From Sporomusa termitida (GTDB lineage: Bacteria; Bacillota; Negativicutes; Sporomusales; Sporomusaceae), in NCBI RefSeq assembly GCF_007641255.1, contig NZ_CP036259.1:1860001-1924000 (forward strand): a DNA stretch of 64,000 bases. The letters are read 5' to 3'. Below, one piece after another: positions 19,378 to 27,673 of the stretch. A model generated the notes under the pieces. It was not told the DNA's origin, searched no databases, and saw only the letters and a program-made list of their open reading frames with translations. Each line of letters starts with the position of its first letter. Position 1 is the first letter of the stretch. The position numbers and the translations under genes are program-made.

Positions 19378-20093
19378 TCAGATTATACCTTAAGCTTAAG
19401 GTAATTTCATTTCTTCAACGTATAGGCTGGCTTAAGCCAGACGAGGTATTTTATGTAGGCAGTGCAGAGATTTTACCGCCGCCGTTATCCGGTGACGAAG
19501 AAATATTTTTGCTTAGCCGCTTGCAAAAAGGCGATAAGTCTGTCAAAAGTGTCTTTATTGAGCGTAACCTCCGGCTGGTTGTTTATATAGCACGTAAGTT
19601 TGAGAATACGGGGGTAAGTGTCGAAGATTTGGTCAGTATTGGTACAATCGGACTCATAAAAGCGGTAAATACCTTTGATCCTATTAAAAAGATTAAACTC
19701 GCTACCTATGCATCGCGTTGTATTGAGAATGAAATTTTAATGTATCTGCGCCGCAATAGTAAGACCCGGGCTGAGGTATCCTTTGATGAGCCGCTCAATA
19801 TTGATTGGGATGGTAATGAGTTATTACTGTCTGATGTATTAGGAACAGAGAATGATATTATTTATAAGTCAGTCGAGGAAGAGGTTGATAAAACCTTATT
19901 ATACACCGCCATGAGTAAGCTGTCAGGACGGGAACGGCGTATTATGGAGCTTAGGTTTGGTCTTAATGATGACGGCAACGAACGTACACAAAAAGAGGTT
20001 GCAGATTTGCTGGGGATATCCCAGTCGTACATCTCTCGCCTGGAAAAGAGAATAATTAAGCGTTTGCGCAAAGAAATCAGCCGTATGGAATAA
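19356..20093 (+). CDS. sigE: RNA polymerase sporulation sigma factor SigE (pro-form)
   Basis: Sigma-E directs early mother-cell transcription. The first roughly 27-30 residues are a hydrophobic and basic pro-sequence, followed by the conserved [17 protein letters not shown] segment where SpoIIGA cuts in Bacillus. Region 2 ([31 protein letters not shown]) and region 4 ([26 protein letters not shown]) are very similar to B. subtilis SigE. At 245 residues it is full length. The ribosome site AAGGAGGCAGG lies inside spoIIGA, so the two are translationally linked. Confidence 0.97.
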   Translation: MRITWPIVRLYLKLKVISFLQRIGWLKPDEVFYVGSAEILPPPLSGDEEIFLLSRLQKGDKSVKSVFIERNLRLVVYIARKFENTGVSVEDLVSIGTIGLIKAVNTFDPIKKIKLATYASRCIENEILMYLRRNSKTRAEVSFDEPLNIDWDGNELLLSDVLGTENDIIYKSVEEEVDKTLLYTAMSKLSGRERRIMELRFGLNDDGNERTQKEVADLLGISQSYISRLEKRIIKRLRKEISRME

Positions 20094-20157
20094 GTCCTGC
20101 GGTTGTTTTTTTTTGCCTGTTTTTGGATTGTACAGGTTTATCGTGCCGGCAGCCGGA

Positions 20158-20187
20158 GTATAAAACGTCCAAGCCATGGCAATAATG
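20158..20187 (+). promoter_or_regulatory. Forespore (sigma-F/G type) promoter before sigG
   Basis: GTATA (20158-20162), a 15-base spacer, then GGCAATAATG (20178-20187). This fits the sigma-F pattern GYWTA, 15-16 bases, GGNNANAATR at every fixed position. The expected transcript start is about 48 bases before the sigG ATG. In B. subtilis sigG is transcribed by sigma-F in the forespore. Confidence 0.65.
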
Positions 20188-20240
20188 CTTGTGTAGGGAT
20201 AAGTGGTTTTAGTAGCCTGGAAAAACTGGGGAGGAATAAC

Positions 20241-21014
20241 ATGATAATCAATAAGGTAGAGATATGTGGTGTAAATACAGCAAAGCTCCCGGTGCTTTCT
20301 GCCACTAAAATGCGTGAGCTGTTTGAGGTAATGCAAGCCGGTGAGAGAGCGGCACGGGAACAGTTGATTTATAGCAACCTGCGTTTAGTTCTTAGTGTCA
20401 TTCAGCGGTTTAACAACCGGGGCGAATATGTAGACGACTTATTTCAGGTTGGTTGTATTGGCCTAATGAAAGCAATAGACAATTTTGATTTATCCCAGAA
20501 TGTTAAGTTCTCTACTTATGCAGTCCCCATGATTATCGGCGAAATCCGGCGTTACCTGCGAGATAACAATCCTATCAGGGTAAGCCGGTCAATGCGGGAT
20601 ATTGCTTATAAGGCCTTGCAGGTCCGGGATTCATTAGTAAGCCGGTTTTCACGGGAGCCATCGATCAATGAGATTGCCGACGAGCTCAAAGTCCCGCGGG
20701 AGGAAATCATCTTTGCCCTGGATGCGATTCAGGAGCCCATCTCGCTGTTTGAGCCGATTTATCATGATGGCGGGGATCCGATCTTTGTTATGGATCAGAT
20801 TAGCGATGATAAACATCTTGACTTAAGCTGGCTTGAAGGAGTGGCGATTAAAGAAGCCCTGCGCAAGCTAAGCGAGCGGGAGAAGCATATCCTTACCCTC
20901 AGATTTTTTGAAGGCAAAACACAGATGGAGGTTGCCGAAGAGATCGGTATATCTCAGGCGCAGGTGTCCCGGCTGGAGAAAGCTGCTTTAGGACATATGC
21001 GCAAATATATATAA
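20241..21014 (+). CDS. sigG: RNA polymerase sporulation sigma factor SigG
   Basis: Sigma-G drives late forespore transcription. The N-terminus MIINKVEICGVNTAKLPVL contains the conserved stretch that opens SigG proteins; region 2 (NLRLVLSVIQRFNNRGEYVDDLFQVG, KFSTYAVPMIIGEIRRYLRD) and region 4 (LTLRFFEGKTQMEVAEEIGISQAQVSRLEK) are intact. The frame opens upstream at 20103, but ATG 20241 with GGGGAGG upstream gives the standard 257 residues. A sigma-F-like promoter lies in the 147-base gap after sigE, so it can be expressed separately from sigE. Confidence 0.96.
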   Translation: MIINKVEICGVNTAKLPVLSATKMRELFEVMQAGERAAREQLIYSNLRLVLSVIQRFNNRGEYVDDLFQVGCIGLMKAIDNFDLSQNVKFSTYAVPMIIGEIRRYLRDNNPIRVSRSMRDIAYKALQVRDSLVSRFSREPSINEIADELKVPREEIIFALDAIQEPISLFEPIYHDGGDPIFVMDQISDDKHLDLSWLEGVAIKEALRKLSEREKHILTLRFFEGKTQMEVAEEIGISQAQVSRLEKAALGHMRKYI

Positions 21015-21048
21015 GCATTTACCGGCAACCCTTGGGAGGTTATTTAAA

Positions 21049-21645
21049 ATGAGGAAAAATTTACCAGTTAAGCTGACGCTGCTGTTATTGATATTCTGTT
21101 TTGTCGCCGGTGGCTGGAGTTTGCTGCAGCAGCAGGAGGAACGTGGTACGGCTGTAATGTCCAGCCGCGGGGATTATGTTAGATTGCATATCCTGGCCAA
21201 CAGTGACAGTATTAAGGATCAACGGCTTAAATTAAAAGTCCGCGATGCGGTTATCACCTATTTAACGCCATATGTTAAAGACGTAAGCGATGTCCGCGAG
21301 GCCAACACGATTATAGCAAACCATCAGGCTAATATAATTATGGTAGCTAAAAAAGTAGTGGGAGAAAACGGTGCCAATTATCCGGTTGCCGTGCAAATGG
21401 GCACTTTTGCGTTCCCTGTCCGTTCCTACGGAAGTTTAGTCCTGCCGGCCGGGGAATATCAGGCTGTCCGTATCCTGTTAGGGCAGGCAGCCGGGCAAAA
21501 CTGGTGGTGTGTATTATTCCCACCGTTATGTTTTATTGATGGTGCTAACACGGCTTTGGCGCCGGTGAGTGAGGCAAAGGCAGCTGAACAGAAAGGTAAT
21601 CCGGTTCCGCAAATTCGATGGAAACTAGCCGAATTATTTCAGTAA
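21049..21645 (+). CDS. spoIIR: Stage II sporulation protein R (SpoIIR)
   Basis: SpoIIR is exported from the forespore and triggers SpoIIGA to process pro-sigma-E. An N-terminal signal or anchor helix (about residues 9-26) is followed by the YVRLHILANSDS motif typical of the family, and by YGSLVLPAGEYQAVRILLG and NWWCVLFPPLCF near the C-terminus. It has 198 residues. It lies 34 bases after sigG with a GGGAGG site, so it probably shares the forespore promoter before sigG. In B. subtilis spoIIR is elsewhere in the chromosome and is sigma-F dependent. Confidence 0.92.
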   Translation: MRKNLPVKLTLLLLIFCFVAGGWSLLQQQEERGTAVMSSRGDYVRLHILANSDSIKDQRLKLKVRDAVITYLTPYVKDVSDVREANTIIANHQANIIMVAKKVVGENGANYPVAVQMGTFAFPVRSYGSLVLPAGEYQAVRILLGQAAGQNWWCVLFPPLCFIDGANTALAPVSEAKAAEQKGNPVPQIRWKLAELFQ

Positions 21646-21693
21646 TGATTTTAGGCTGCCAGTAATAATGTACAATTATGAATAGGAAGTCCG

Positions 21694-21734
21694 GAGAGTT
21701 GTCTCAATCATTTAGGGGGGCAATTCTCTTTTTT
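21694..21734 (+). terminator. Terminator after spoIIR
   Basis: GAGAGTTG (21694-21701) pairs with CAATTCTC (21721-21728), one G-U pair, and is followed by six T residues. Confidence 0.75.
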
Positions 21735-21763
21735 ATTTCTAAAAATGGTAATAGTAGAAAAAA

Positions 21764-21953
21764 ATTACTAACAGCGAAAGGGGTTTGAATTTATTTGCAG
21801 AATATGGTATTTATTACCAGAGATATGCGGTTATTATATAGGCATTATCGTTCATATTTAATATCGTAAAGATTCATACCCCAAAGGTTTATAAAGTAAT
21901 AATCTGGCGAATGGGGTCGGCACAGCAAATCAAGGGTGTGCCGACTTGTTTTT
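21764..21953 (+). ncRNA. Candidate structured non-coding RNA
   Basis: This stretch lies between the spoIIR terminator and another perfect terminator and has no credible reading frame. Nested pairings are visible: ATTACT (21764-21769) with AGTAAT (21895-21900); GGGGTTTGAAT (21780-21790) with ATTCATACCCC (21872-21882), 10 of 11 paired; and an inner hairpin TGGTA-TTTAT-TACCA (21805-21819) extended by GCA/TGC. The size, about 190 bases, and the final terminator suit an independent small RNA, but no clear promoter is seen and I do not recognise a family. Confidence 0.35.
21916..21953 (+). terminator. Strong terminator
   Basis: GTCGGCACA and TGTGCCGAC pair perfectly over 9 bp around a 12-base loop and are followed by TTGTTTTT. 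It ends the possible RNA before the convergent minus-strand gene. Confidence 0.8.
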
Positions 21954-21983
21954 GGCATTCACCGGCTAACCCTGCCGGGGTAA

Positions 21984-22011
21984 ATAAAAAGATGATCCCA
22001 GGGATCATCTT
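21984..22011 (-). terminator. Terminator of the minus-strand ylmC/ymxH-like gene
   Basis: AAGATGATCC and GGATCATCTT form a perfect 10-bp stem with a 3-base loop; on the minus strand it is followed by a TTTTTATTTA tract. Confidence 0.8.
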
Positions 22012-22034
22012 CGCGGGCTGAATTCGATCCTTGA

Positions 22035-22298
22035 TTACAGGTGATCCCGCTTAATTTCGCTAAAACTGCCAGCTTCCACTAAAATTACATCCATGCCGAT
22101 TTTATTAATTTTATCCCAGGGAATTACTACATCTTCGTTGCGGCCAAAGAGTCCTAAAAATTTACCTATGCCCGGAACGACGATTGCGGTAAGCCGGCCA
22201 CTCTCGACGTCAATTTCGATATCTGTGATATTACCCATACGTTTGCCATCAACCACATTAATTACTTCTTTTAATTTCAAATCGCTGGTTTTTAACAT
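22035..22298 (-). CDS. YlmC/YmxH family PRC-barrel protein, sporulation-associated
   Basis: This 87-residue protein fits the YlmC/YmxH family: a single small beta-barrel of PRC type with LKEVINVVDGKRMGNI near the start and the GRLTAIVVPG and IPWDKINKIGMDVILV segments. Such genes occur in endospore formers and are often near sigE and sigG; the molecular function is unknown. The ATG follows GGAGGGGGATAA on the minus strand. It is convergent with spoIIR and divergent from nrdR. Confidence 0.85.
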   Translation of the reverse strand: MLKTSDLKLKEVINVVDGKRMGNITDIEIDVESGRLTAIVVPGIGKFLGLFGRNEDVVIPWDKINKIGMDVILVEAGSFSEIKRDHL

Positions 22299-22548
22299 TT
22301 ATCCCCCTCCTCTGCCCAGACTGCTTCCGATAAATATGTAGTATTTTGATTCTACAATAATTATATGAAGGACAAGGGCTAAATGTGTGTAAAATCATTT
22401 ATTTATTAATGATCAGTCAGAATCCTTTTTTAAGGGCAAGCAACAGCCTGGATCAATGCTTACAGCATATAAAGGATAAATATAATTCACAGGCGCCTGG
22501 CAGGCAGCCTCAGTAATGCAAGTCAGGAGCGTAATTTTTTTGAATAAA
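22299..22548. other. Non-coding gap between ylmC/ymxH and nrdR
   Basis: The 380 bases between the two divergent genes contain no credible coding frame. The part nearest ylmC/ymxH is AT-rich and should hold its promoter, but no hexamer pair on the minus strand is convincing. A GC-rich stretch (about 22490-22530) has short repeats of CAGGCxGCC type. The part near nrdR holds the operators described separately. Confidence 0.5.
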
Positions 22549-22568
22549 TTTTCCTGCAAGCAGGAAAA
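22549..22568. repeat. Perfect 20-base palindrome beside the NrdR boxes
   Basis: TTTTCCTGC and GCAGGAAAA flank an AA centre, giving 9-bp perfect arms that abut the first NrdR box. It could be a hairpin or a binding site for a second regulator. Confidence 0.6.
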
Positions 22569-22615
22569 ACACAAGATATGGCGTATATTAGTTATTTGGA
22601 TACAAGATATAGTAT
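22569..22615 (+). promoter_or_regulatory. Tandem NrdR boxes
   Basis: ACACAAGATATGGCGT (22569-22584) and ATACAAGATATAGTAT (22600-22615) share ACAAGATAT and are 31 bases apart, three helical turns. NrdR boxes of about 16 bp spaced by 15-16 bp are the known operator of ribonucleotide reductase genes. Their place before nrdR-nrdD-nrdG predicts autoregulation. Confidence 0.75.
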
Positions 22616-22678
22616 GGATTCCTGCTGAGCTATAAACATTATAACATACTTGGCAGAGTAATCAAGGGAGTGGATAAT

Positions 22679-23143
22679 TTGCGCTGTCCATTTTGCGGAG
22701 TTGCCGACAGCAAAGTGGTTGATTCCAGATCAGCCGACGAAGGAAATTCCATTAGGCGTCGCCGGGAATGCTTGTCCTGCGCCCGCCGCTTTACTACCTA
22801 CGAGGTAGTGGAAGCGATACCGTTAATGGTTATTAAAAAAGATGGACGCCGGGAAATGTTTGACAAAGGCAAGCTGCTTGGCGGGATAGTCCGGGCCTGC
22901 GAAAAGCGGCCAGTGCCTGCTGAGATTATTGAAATTGCCGTGAGCAAGATTGAAAAAGAGATTCGTGATAAAATTGAGCGGGAGGTCTCAACCCGGCAAA
23001 TTGGTGAAGCTGTAATGCAGCATTTAAAAGAAATTGATCAGGTGGCATATGTCCGGTTTGCTTCCGTTTACCGACAATTTGCCGATATAAATAACTTTAT
23101 GCAGGAACTTGAGAGCCTGATGAAGGCCCAGCATAAAGAGTAA
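22679..23143 (+). CDS. nrdR: Transcriptional repressor NrdR
   Basis: NrdR represses ribonucleotide reductase genes when dATP is high. It has an N-terminal zinc ribbon (CPFC near residue 3 and CLSCARRF near 30) followed by an ATP-cone domain (about 48-138, with [16 protein letters not shown]). The frame also offers GTG at 22670, but that codon overlaps the AAGGGAG ribosome site; TTG at 22679 gives the usual MRCPFC start and 154 residues. Two NrdR boxes lie 60-110 bases upstream and the target genes nrdD and nrdG follow. Confidence 0.93.
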   Translation: MRCPFCGVADSKVVDSRSADEGNSIRRRRECLSCARRFTTYEVVEAIPLMVIKKDGRREMFDKGKLLGGIVRACEKRPVPAEIIEIAVSKIEKEIRDKIEREVSTRQIGEAVMQHLKEIDQVAYVRFASVYRQFADINNFMQELESLMKAQHKE

Positions 23144-23167
23144 GCTGAATAGATGGGGGAAATTTTG

Positions 23168-25180
23168 ATGTTTGTTAGGATAAAAAAACGTGATGGCCGG
23201 GAACTGGCGTTTGATGAGAGTAAGATAACCGAGGCGATTTACAAAGCGGCCAAAGCAGTCGGCGGGGCTGACCGGCAGCTGGCACTGGAACTTACGCTGG
23301 AAGTATTAAAGTTTTTAAAACAAAAATATAATGGCGGCCTGTTTAGTGTCGAAGATGTCCAGGATGCTGTCGAAAAGATTCTCATCGAAACAGGGCATGC
23401 TAAAACAGCCAAGGCTTATATTTTACACCGGGACAAGCGTACCCGTCTGCGGGAGGCTAAATCCGATCTTATGGATGCGGTCGGCGAAATATTGGTTGAA
23501 ACCAGCCGTGAAAATGCAAATGTTTCCAATTCTCCTTCCGCCAAAATGCTGCAAATTGCCAGTGCTGCCAGCAAGTCCTTTTATTTAAACCGCCTTATTC
23601 CCGAGAAGTTTGCCCAAGCTCATGTAAAAGGTGACTATCATATCCATGACCTGGATTTTTACGGCAAGACCCTGACTTGTGTGCAGATCCCGCTGGGCAA
23701 ATTATTACAAAGCGGTTTTAATAACGGGCATGGCTACATTCGGTCACCCAAACGGCCGGCCTCGGCGACTGCTCTGGCTGCTATTATTTTACAAAGCTCG
23801 CAAAATGATATGCACGGCGGCCAGTCCTTTGCTTTTTTTGACCGCGACATGGCAAATTTTATGGAGAATGCCAGTAATGAAGAAGTATATCAGGCTATGG
23901 AAGCGTTGATTTATAATTTAAACAGTATGCACTCACGCGCTGGCGCGCAGGTGCCTTTTTCCAGCCTTAATATCGGGACAGACACGTCCCCGGCCGGCCG
24001 GACTGTAATCAAGAACGTGCTACTGGCTTACGAAAAAGGGTTAGGACGGGGCGAAAACCCGATATTCCCCAATATAATTTTTCGACTTCAGGAAGATGTT
24101 AATTTCAATCCCGGTGATCCGAACTATGATCTGTTTAAGCTGGCAATCCGGGTGGCGGCGCAACGCCTTAATCCTACCTTTAGCTTTATGGATTCGTCAT
24201 TTAATAAGGAATACGGGGATCAGGTCGGTTACATGGGGTGCCGCACCAGGGTGATGGCTAACCGCTGCGGTCCGGAAGTCACTGACGGGCGGGGAAACCT
24301 GAGTTTTACCACGATAAATTTACCGCGGCTGGCAATTAAGGCGGAACGTAACTTTATGAAGTTTTACCAGAGTTTGGCAGAATTTATTGATTTAACGTGT
24401 GAACAGCTTTTTCATCGCTACCAGGTTCAGGCTAAACTTAGAGTTCGCGACATGCCTTTTTTAATGGGACAGGGACTTTACTTAGATTCAGATAACCTGA
24501 AACCTAATGATTATATTGAGGATGTTATTAGACACGGCACACTTTCCGTTGGCTTTATTGGTTTGGCGGAGACCTTGACGGCGTTAACTGGTTATCACCA
24601 TGGTGAAAATGAAGAGGCGCAGATCATGGGGGAAGAGATTATAGCTTTTATGCGGGATAAGCTCGACCGGGCAGCCGAACATTATGATCTGAATTATACA
24701 CTGCTCGCTACCCCGGCCGAAGGCCTGTCAGGGCGATTTGTGAAAATGGATCGCCGTGAATACGGTATTATTCCTGGCGTTACCGATAAAGATTACTATA
24801 CCAATTCATTTCATATTCCGGTTAATTATCCTGTAAGCGTTTATGATAAAATCCGTATTGAAGGTGTGTATCATAAGTATGCCAATGCCGGACATATCAG
24901 CTATGTTGAGTTTTCCGCCCCGCCTGTTAATAATCTGGGGGCTTTAGAAGAGATTATCCGTTATATGCGAAAATGCGATCTGGGGTATGCCGGTTTTAAC
25001 TATCCTGTTGATTTTTGTGAAGGCTGCGGTCATCTGGGGGTAATTGACACTGAGGAATGCCCGTCGTGCGGGACTACCAGTGTGCGCCGTGTGCGGCGTA
25101 TTACCGGTTACCTGAGTACTGTTGACCGGTTTAATGATGCAAAGTTAAATGAGTTAAATCAACGCGTAAGACATATTTAG
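23168..25180 (+). CDS. nrdD: Anaerobic ribonucleoside-triphosphate reductase (NrdD)
   Basis: NrdD is the oxygen-sensitive glycyl-radical enzyme that makes dNTPs from NTPs. An ATP-cone (about residues 3-92) senses ATP and dATP; the catalytic domain follows. Near the C-terminus are a zinc site of four cysteines (617, 620, 631, 634) and the radical glycine G647 in RITGYLS. I chose the ATG at 23168 after GGGGGA; another in-frame ATG is at 23153. It has 670 residues. It sits between its repressor nrdR and its activase nrdG. Confidence 0.94.
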   Translation: MFVRIKKRDGRELAFDESKITEAIYKAAKAVGGADRQLALELTLEVLKFLKQKYNGGLFSVEDVQDAVEKILIETGHAKTAKAYILHRDKRTRLREAKSDLMDAVGEILVETSRENANVSNSPSAKMLQIASAASKSFYLNRLIPEKFAQAHVKGDYHIHDLDFYGKTLTCVQIPLGKLLQSGFNNGHGYIRSPKRPASATALAAIILQSSQNDMHGGQSFAFFDRDMANFMENASNEEVYQAMEALIYNLNSMHSRAGAQVPFSSLNIGTDTSPAGRTVIKNVLLAYEKGLGRGENPIFPNIIFRLQEDVNFNPGDPNYDLFKLAIRVAAQRLNPTFSFMDSSFNKEYGDQVGYMGCRTRVMANRCGPEVTDGRGNLSFTTINLPRLAIKAERNFMKFYQSLAEFIDLTCEQLFHRYQVQAKLRVRDMPFLMGQGLYLDSDNLKPNDYIEDVIRHGTLSVGFIGLAETLTALTGYHHGENEEAQIMGEEIIAFMRDKLDRAAEHYDLNYTLLATPAEGLSGRFVKMDRREYGIIPGVTDKDYYTNSFHIPVNYPVSVYDKIRIEGVYHKYANAGHISYVEFSAPPVNNLGALEEIIRYMRKCDLGYAGFNYPVDFCEGCGHLGVIDTEECPSCGTTSVRRVRRITGYLSTVDRFNDAKLNELNQRVRHI

Positions 25181-25193
25181 GCAGGGAATTACT

Positions 25194-25730
25194 ATGGAGA
25201 TCAGGTTAGCTGGAATAACGGAAGAAAGTATTGTTGACGGACCAGGTTTAAGGCTGGTTGTGTTTGCGCAGGGATGCCCTCATCATTGTCAGGGTTGTCA
25301 TAATCCTGACACCCATGATGTGAATAGTGGCTATACTATTACGTTGACAGATCTTTTTGGCTATATAGAACAACGTTTTGCCGGTAATAAAATATTGCGG
25401 GGAGTCACCTTTTCCGGTGGTGAGCCATTTCTTCAGGCCGAACCCTTGGGCTGTCTGGCCGAGCGTTTAAAAGCTCTGGGTCTTGATATTGTTTGTTATA
25501 GCGGCTTTACCTTTGAACAACTGGGGGCTATGGCGATCACCAATACCGGCGTTGGTCAATTGCTCAGGCAGACTGATATTTTAATAGACGGCTTATATCG
25601 GGCCAATGAACGTGACTTGGGTTTGGCATTTCGGGGTTCGCGGAATCAGCGGCTGATTGATATTGCCGCCACCCTGGCCACCGGGCAGATTACACTATGG
25701 GAAGATGCTTCGCAGAAGCGGTGGGCTTAG
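25194..25730 (+). CDS. nrdG: Anaerobic ribonucleotide reductase activating protein (NrdG)
   Basis: NrdG is a radical SAM enzyme that puts the glycyl radical on NrdD. The cluster-binding CX3CX2C is C28, C32, C35 (CPHHCQGC), preceded by IVDGPGLR, and the GGEP motif appears as FSGGEPFLQ. At 178 residues it has family length. It follows nrdD after 13 bases with an AGGGAA site, so the two are made together. Confidence 0.93.
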   Translation: MEIRLAGITEESIVDGPGLRLVVFAQGCPHHCQGCHNPDTHDVNSGYTITLTDLFGYIEQRFAGNKILRGVTFSGGEPFLQAEPLGCLAERLKALGLDIVCYSGFTFEQLGAMAITNTGVGQLLRQTDILIDGLYRANERDLGLAFRGSRNQRLIDIAATLATGQITLWEDASQKRWA

Positions 25731-25754
25731 TACCGTACCAACCCTAATCCTGTG

Positions 25755-25836
25755 GATACTGACGGGATATTTTCTCGCCACTAGCCTGCAGTTTTAAGGC
25801 TGTCACAGAGGATCAGCTGCATTTTAAGTCAGTATC
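25755..25836. repeat. Inverted repeat between nrdG and the radical SAM gene
   Basis: GATACTGAC (25755-25763) and GTCAGTATC (25828-25836) are perfect 9-bp arms around a 64-base loop, which itself holds two near copies of CTGCAnTTTTAAG. It may be an RNA structure or operator; there is no T-run for a terminator. A TATACT at 25841-25846 just after it could be a -10 for the next gene. Confidence 0.5.
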
Positions 25837-25904
25837 TGTATATACTATTGTAATGTTGCCAGTAACTGCGATTAACGGCAGACATTACAGGTGGATGTGA
25901 TAAC

Positions 25905-27638
25905 ATGTCGTGGCAGCTGAAACAACAGTTGAAAAAAATTGTAGCTGCAGAACAAGGAACAGTAGTCTTTGCACCAGGCTCCCGCCAGCCGATGGCTCTT
26001 ATTTACCCAAATACCTATCATGTAGGGATGTCGAATCTGGGCTTTCACATCATATATGAGCAAATAAACAACCGGGGAGATACTGCCTGCGAGCGCCTGT
26101 TTTTGCCGGATAAAAAAACATTAGCAGAGTATATCCGGACAAATACCCCGCTAATGAGTCTGGAGAATCAAACGCCATTATATGAGTTTCCTTTGATTGC
26201 CTTTGCAGTTTCCTTTGAGATGGATTATTTTAACCTTCTGGCCATATTAAAGACAGGCAAAGTCCCGGTATTAGCAACCGACCGGGCAGCAGGCGATCCC
26301 CTGGTGATTATTGGCGGCCCGTGCGCGACCTTTAATCCGGAGCCATTGGCTGATTTTGTTGATGTCTGTATAGTGGGTGAAGGCGAGGAAGTAATCCAGG
26401 ATTTTTTAAACAGTTATTATGACAGTCGGCGGCGTGGTTTGTCAAGAGAAGAGCTTCTGCTCGGCCTGGCCCGGATTGAAGGCTTGTATGTCCCGCGGTT
26501 CTATCAGCCTGTATATGACAGTGCCGGTATTATTGCCGGTTATAAACGGCATGTAAAAGTGCCGGCCCAGGTAAAACGGCGCTTTGTCAAAGATCTGGGG
26601 CAATTTCCCGGACAAACTGTTATCGTTACGTCAGACACTGAATTTAAAGACATGTATCTAATAGAAGTAGCCAGAGGCTGTGGCCGCCATTGCCGGTTTT
26701 GTATGGCTGGCTACTGTTTCCGCAATCCCCGGGTACGGTCATTAGCACAAATCGCCGAGGGTGTGAAAAAAGCTAAGCTGCTGCAGGCTAAAGTCGGCCT
26801 GATGGGAGCAGCAATATCTGATTATCCGGAGATTGATAAGCTGTGCCAAATGATTTTAGAGCAGGGCGTTACCATGTCAGTCGCTTCGCTCAGGGCTGAC
26901 TCGCTAACTCCCGCCCTGGTGGAAGCTTTGGCTGCCAGTGGTCATAAGACCGTCACCTTAGCGCCAGAAGCCGGCAGTGAGCGGATGCGAAGGGTAATCA
27001 ATAAGCAGATCAGTGATGAGCATTTGTACCAGGCAGTAGCGGCAGCGGCTAAAGCCGGAATTCCCCATGTTAGATTATATATTATGATCGGCCTGCCGGG
27101 AGAAACAGAGCAGGATATTGAAGCCATTGTGGAAATGGCTCATAATTTAAAAAAATACATGGGCGCTCTGGGCAGCCGGGGGCTGTTGACGCTTAGTATT
27201 AATCCCTTTATTCCTAAACCCTTTACACCTTTTCAATGGCTGCCGATGGCCCCGGTGGCAGCAGTGACCGGCAAGCTGAAATATATTCAGCGGGCACTGA
27301 AATCACTAAAAGGAGTCGAAGTGCTGATTGAACAGCCCAGGGAGGCATATATTCAAAGTGTATTGGCAAGGGGTGACCGGCGGCTTGGGCCGGTACTGGA
27401 CTCAGCTGTGGCTGCCGGTGGTGTAAAAGGCTGGAAGCAGGCGCTCAGAATGCATGCCGTTGATGAAGATTTTTATTTGTACCGATATCGAGACCCCGGC
27501 GAAGTCTTACCCTGGCATAATTTAAATATGGGGTTCAATTCCGACTATCTTTTGGCTGAATATCAGCAATCGCAGGCAGAAAAAAATACCCCGCCCTGTA
27601 CTGCGGGGTGTAAGCGTTGCGGTATATGCCGATCATAG
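25905..27638 (+). CDS. B12-binding-type radical SAM protein of the TIGR03960 kind
   Basis: This 577-residue protein has an N-terminal Rossmann-like domain similar to B12-binding folds (about 20-190, with IIGGPC and IVGEGEE), then a radical SAM domain with CX3CX2C at C259, C263 and C266 and a MIGLPGET segment. The C-terminal tail carries four cysteines (565, 569, 572, 575) that could bind a second cluster or zinc. Relatives in Firmicutes often stand next to a DUF2344 gene and rng or rplU; none of those is here. The substrate is unknown. ATG follows a GGTGGATG site. Confidence 0.8.
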   Translation: MSWQLKQQLKKIVAAEQGTVVFAPGSRQPMALIYPNTYHVGMSNLGFHIIYEQINNRGDTACERLFLPDKKTLAEYIRTNTPLMSLENQTPLYEFPLIAFAVSFEMDYFNLLAILKTGKVPVLATDRAAGDPLVIIGGPCATFNPEPLADFVDVCIVGEGEEVIQDFLNSYYDSRRRGLSREELLLGLARIEGLYVPRFYQPVYDSAGIIAGYKRHVKVPAQVKRRFVKDLGQFPGQTVIVTSDTEFKDMYLIEVARGCGRHCRFCMAGYCFRNPRVRSLAQIAEGVKKAKLLQAKVGLMGAAISDYPEIDKLCQMILEQGVTMSVASLRADSLTPALVEALAASGHKTVTLAPEAGSERMRRVINKQISDEHLYQAVAAAAKAGIPHVRLYIMIGLPGETEQDIEAIVEMAHNLKKYMGALGSRGLLTLSINPFIPKPFTPFQWLPMAPVAAVTGKLKYIQRALKSLKGVEVLIEQPREAYIQSVLARGDRRLGPVLDSAVAAGGVKGWKQALRMHAVDEDFYLYRYRDPGEVLPWHNLNMGFNSDYLLAEYQQSQAEKNTPPCTAGCKRCGICRS

Positions 27639-27673
27639 CAATCACGGTTTAAATGACAGTTATGATTTATAAG

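Noticed and set aside
22670-22678. GTG start for nrdR
   Set aside because: It overlaps the ribosome-binding site, while the TTG at 22679 has proper spacing and the usual first residues.
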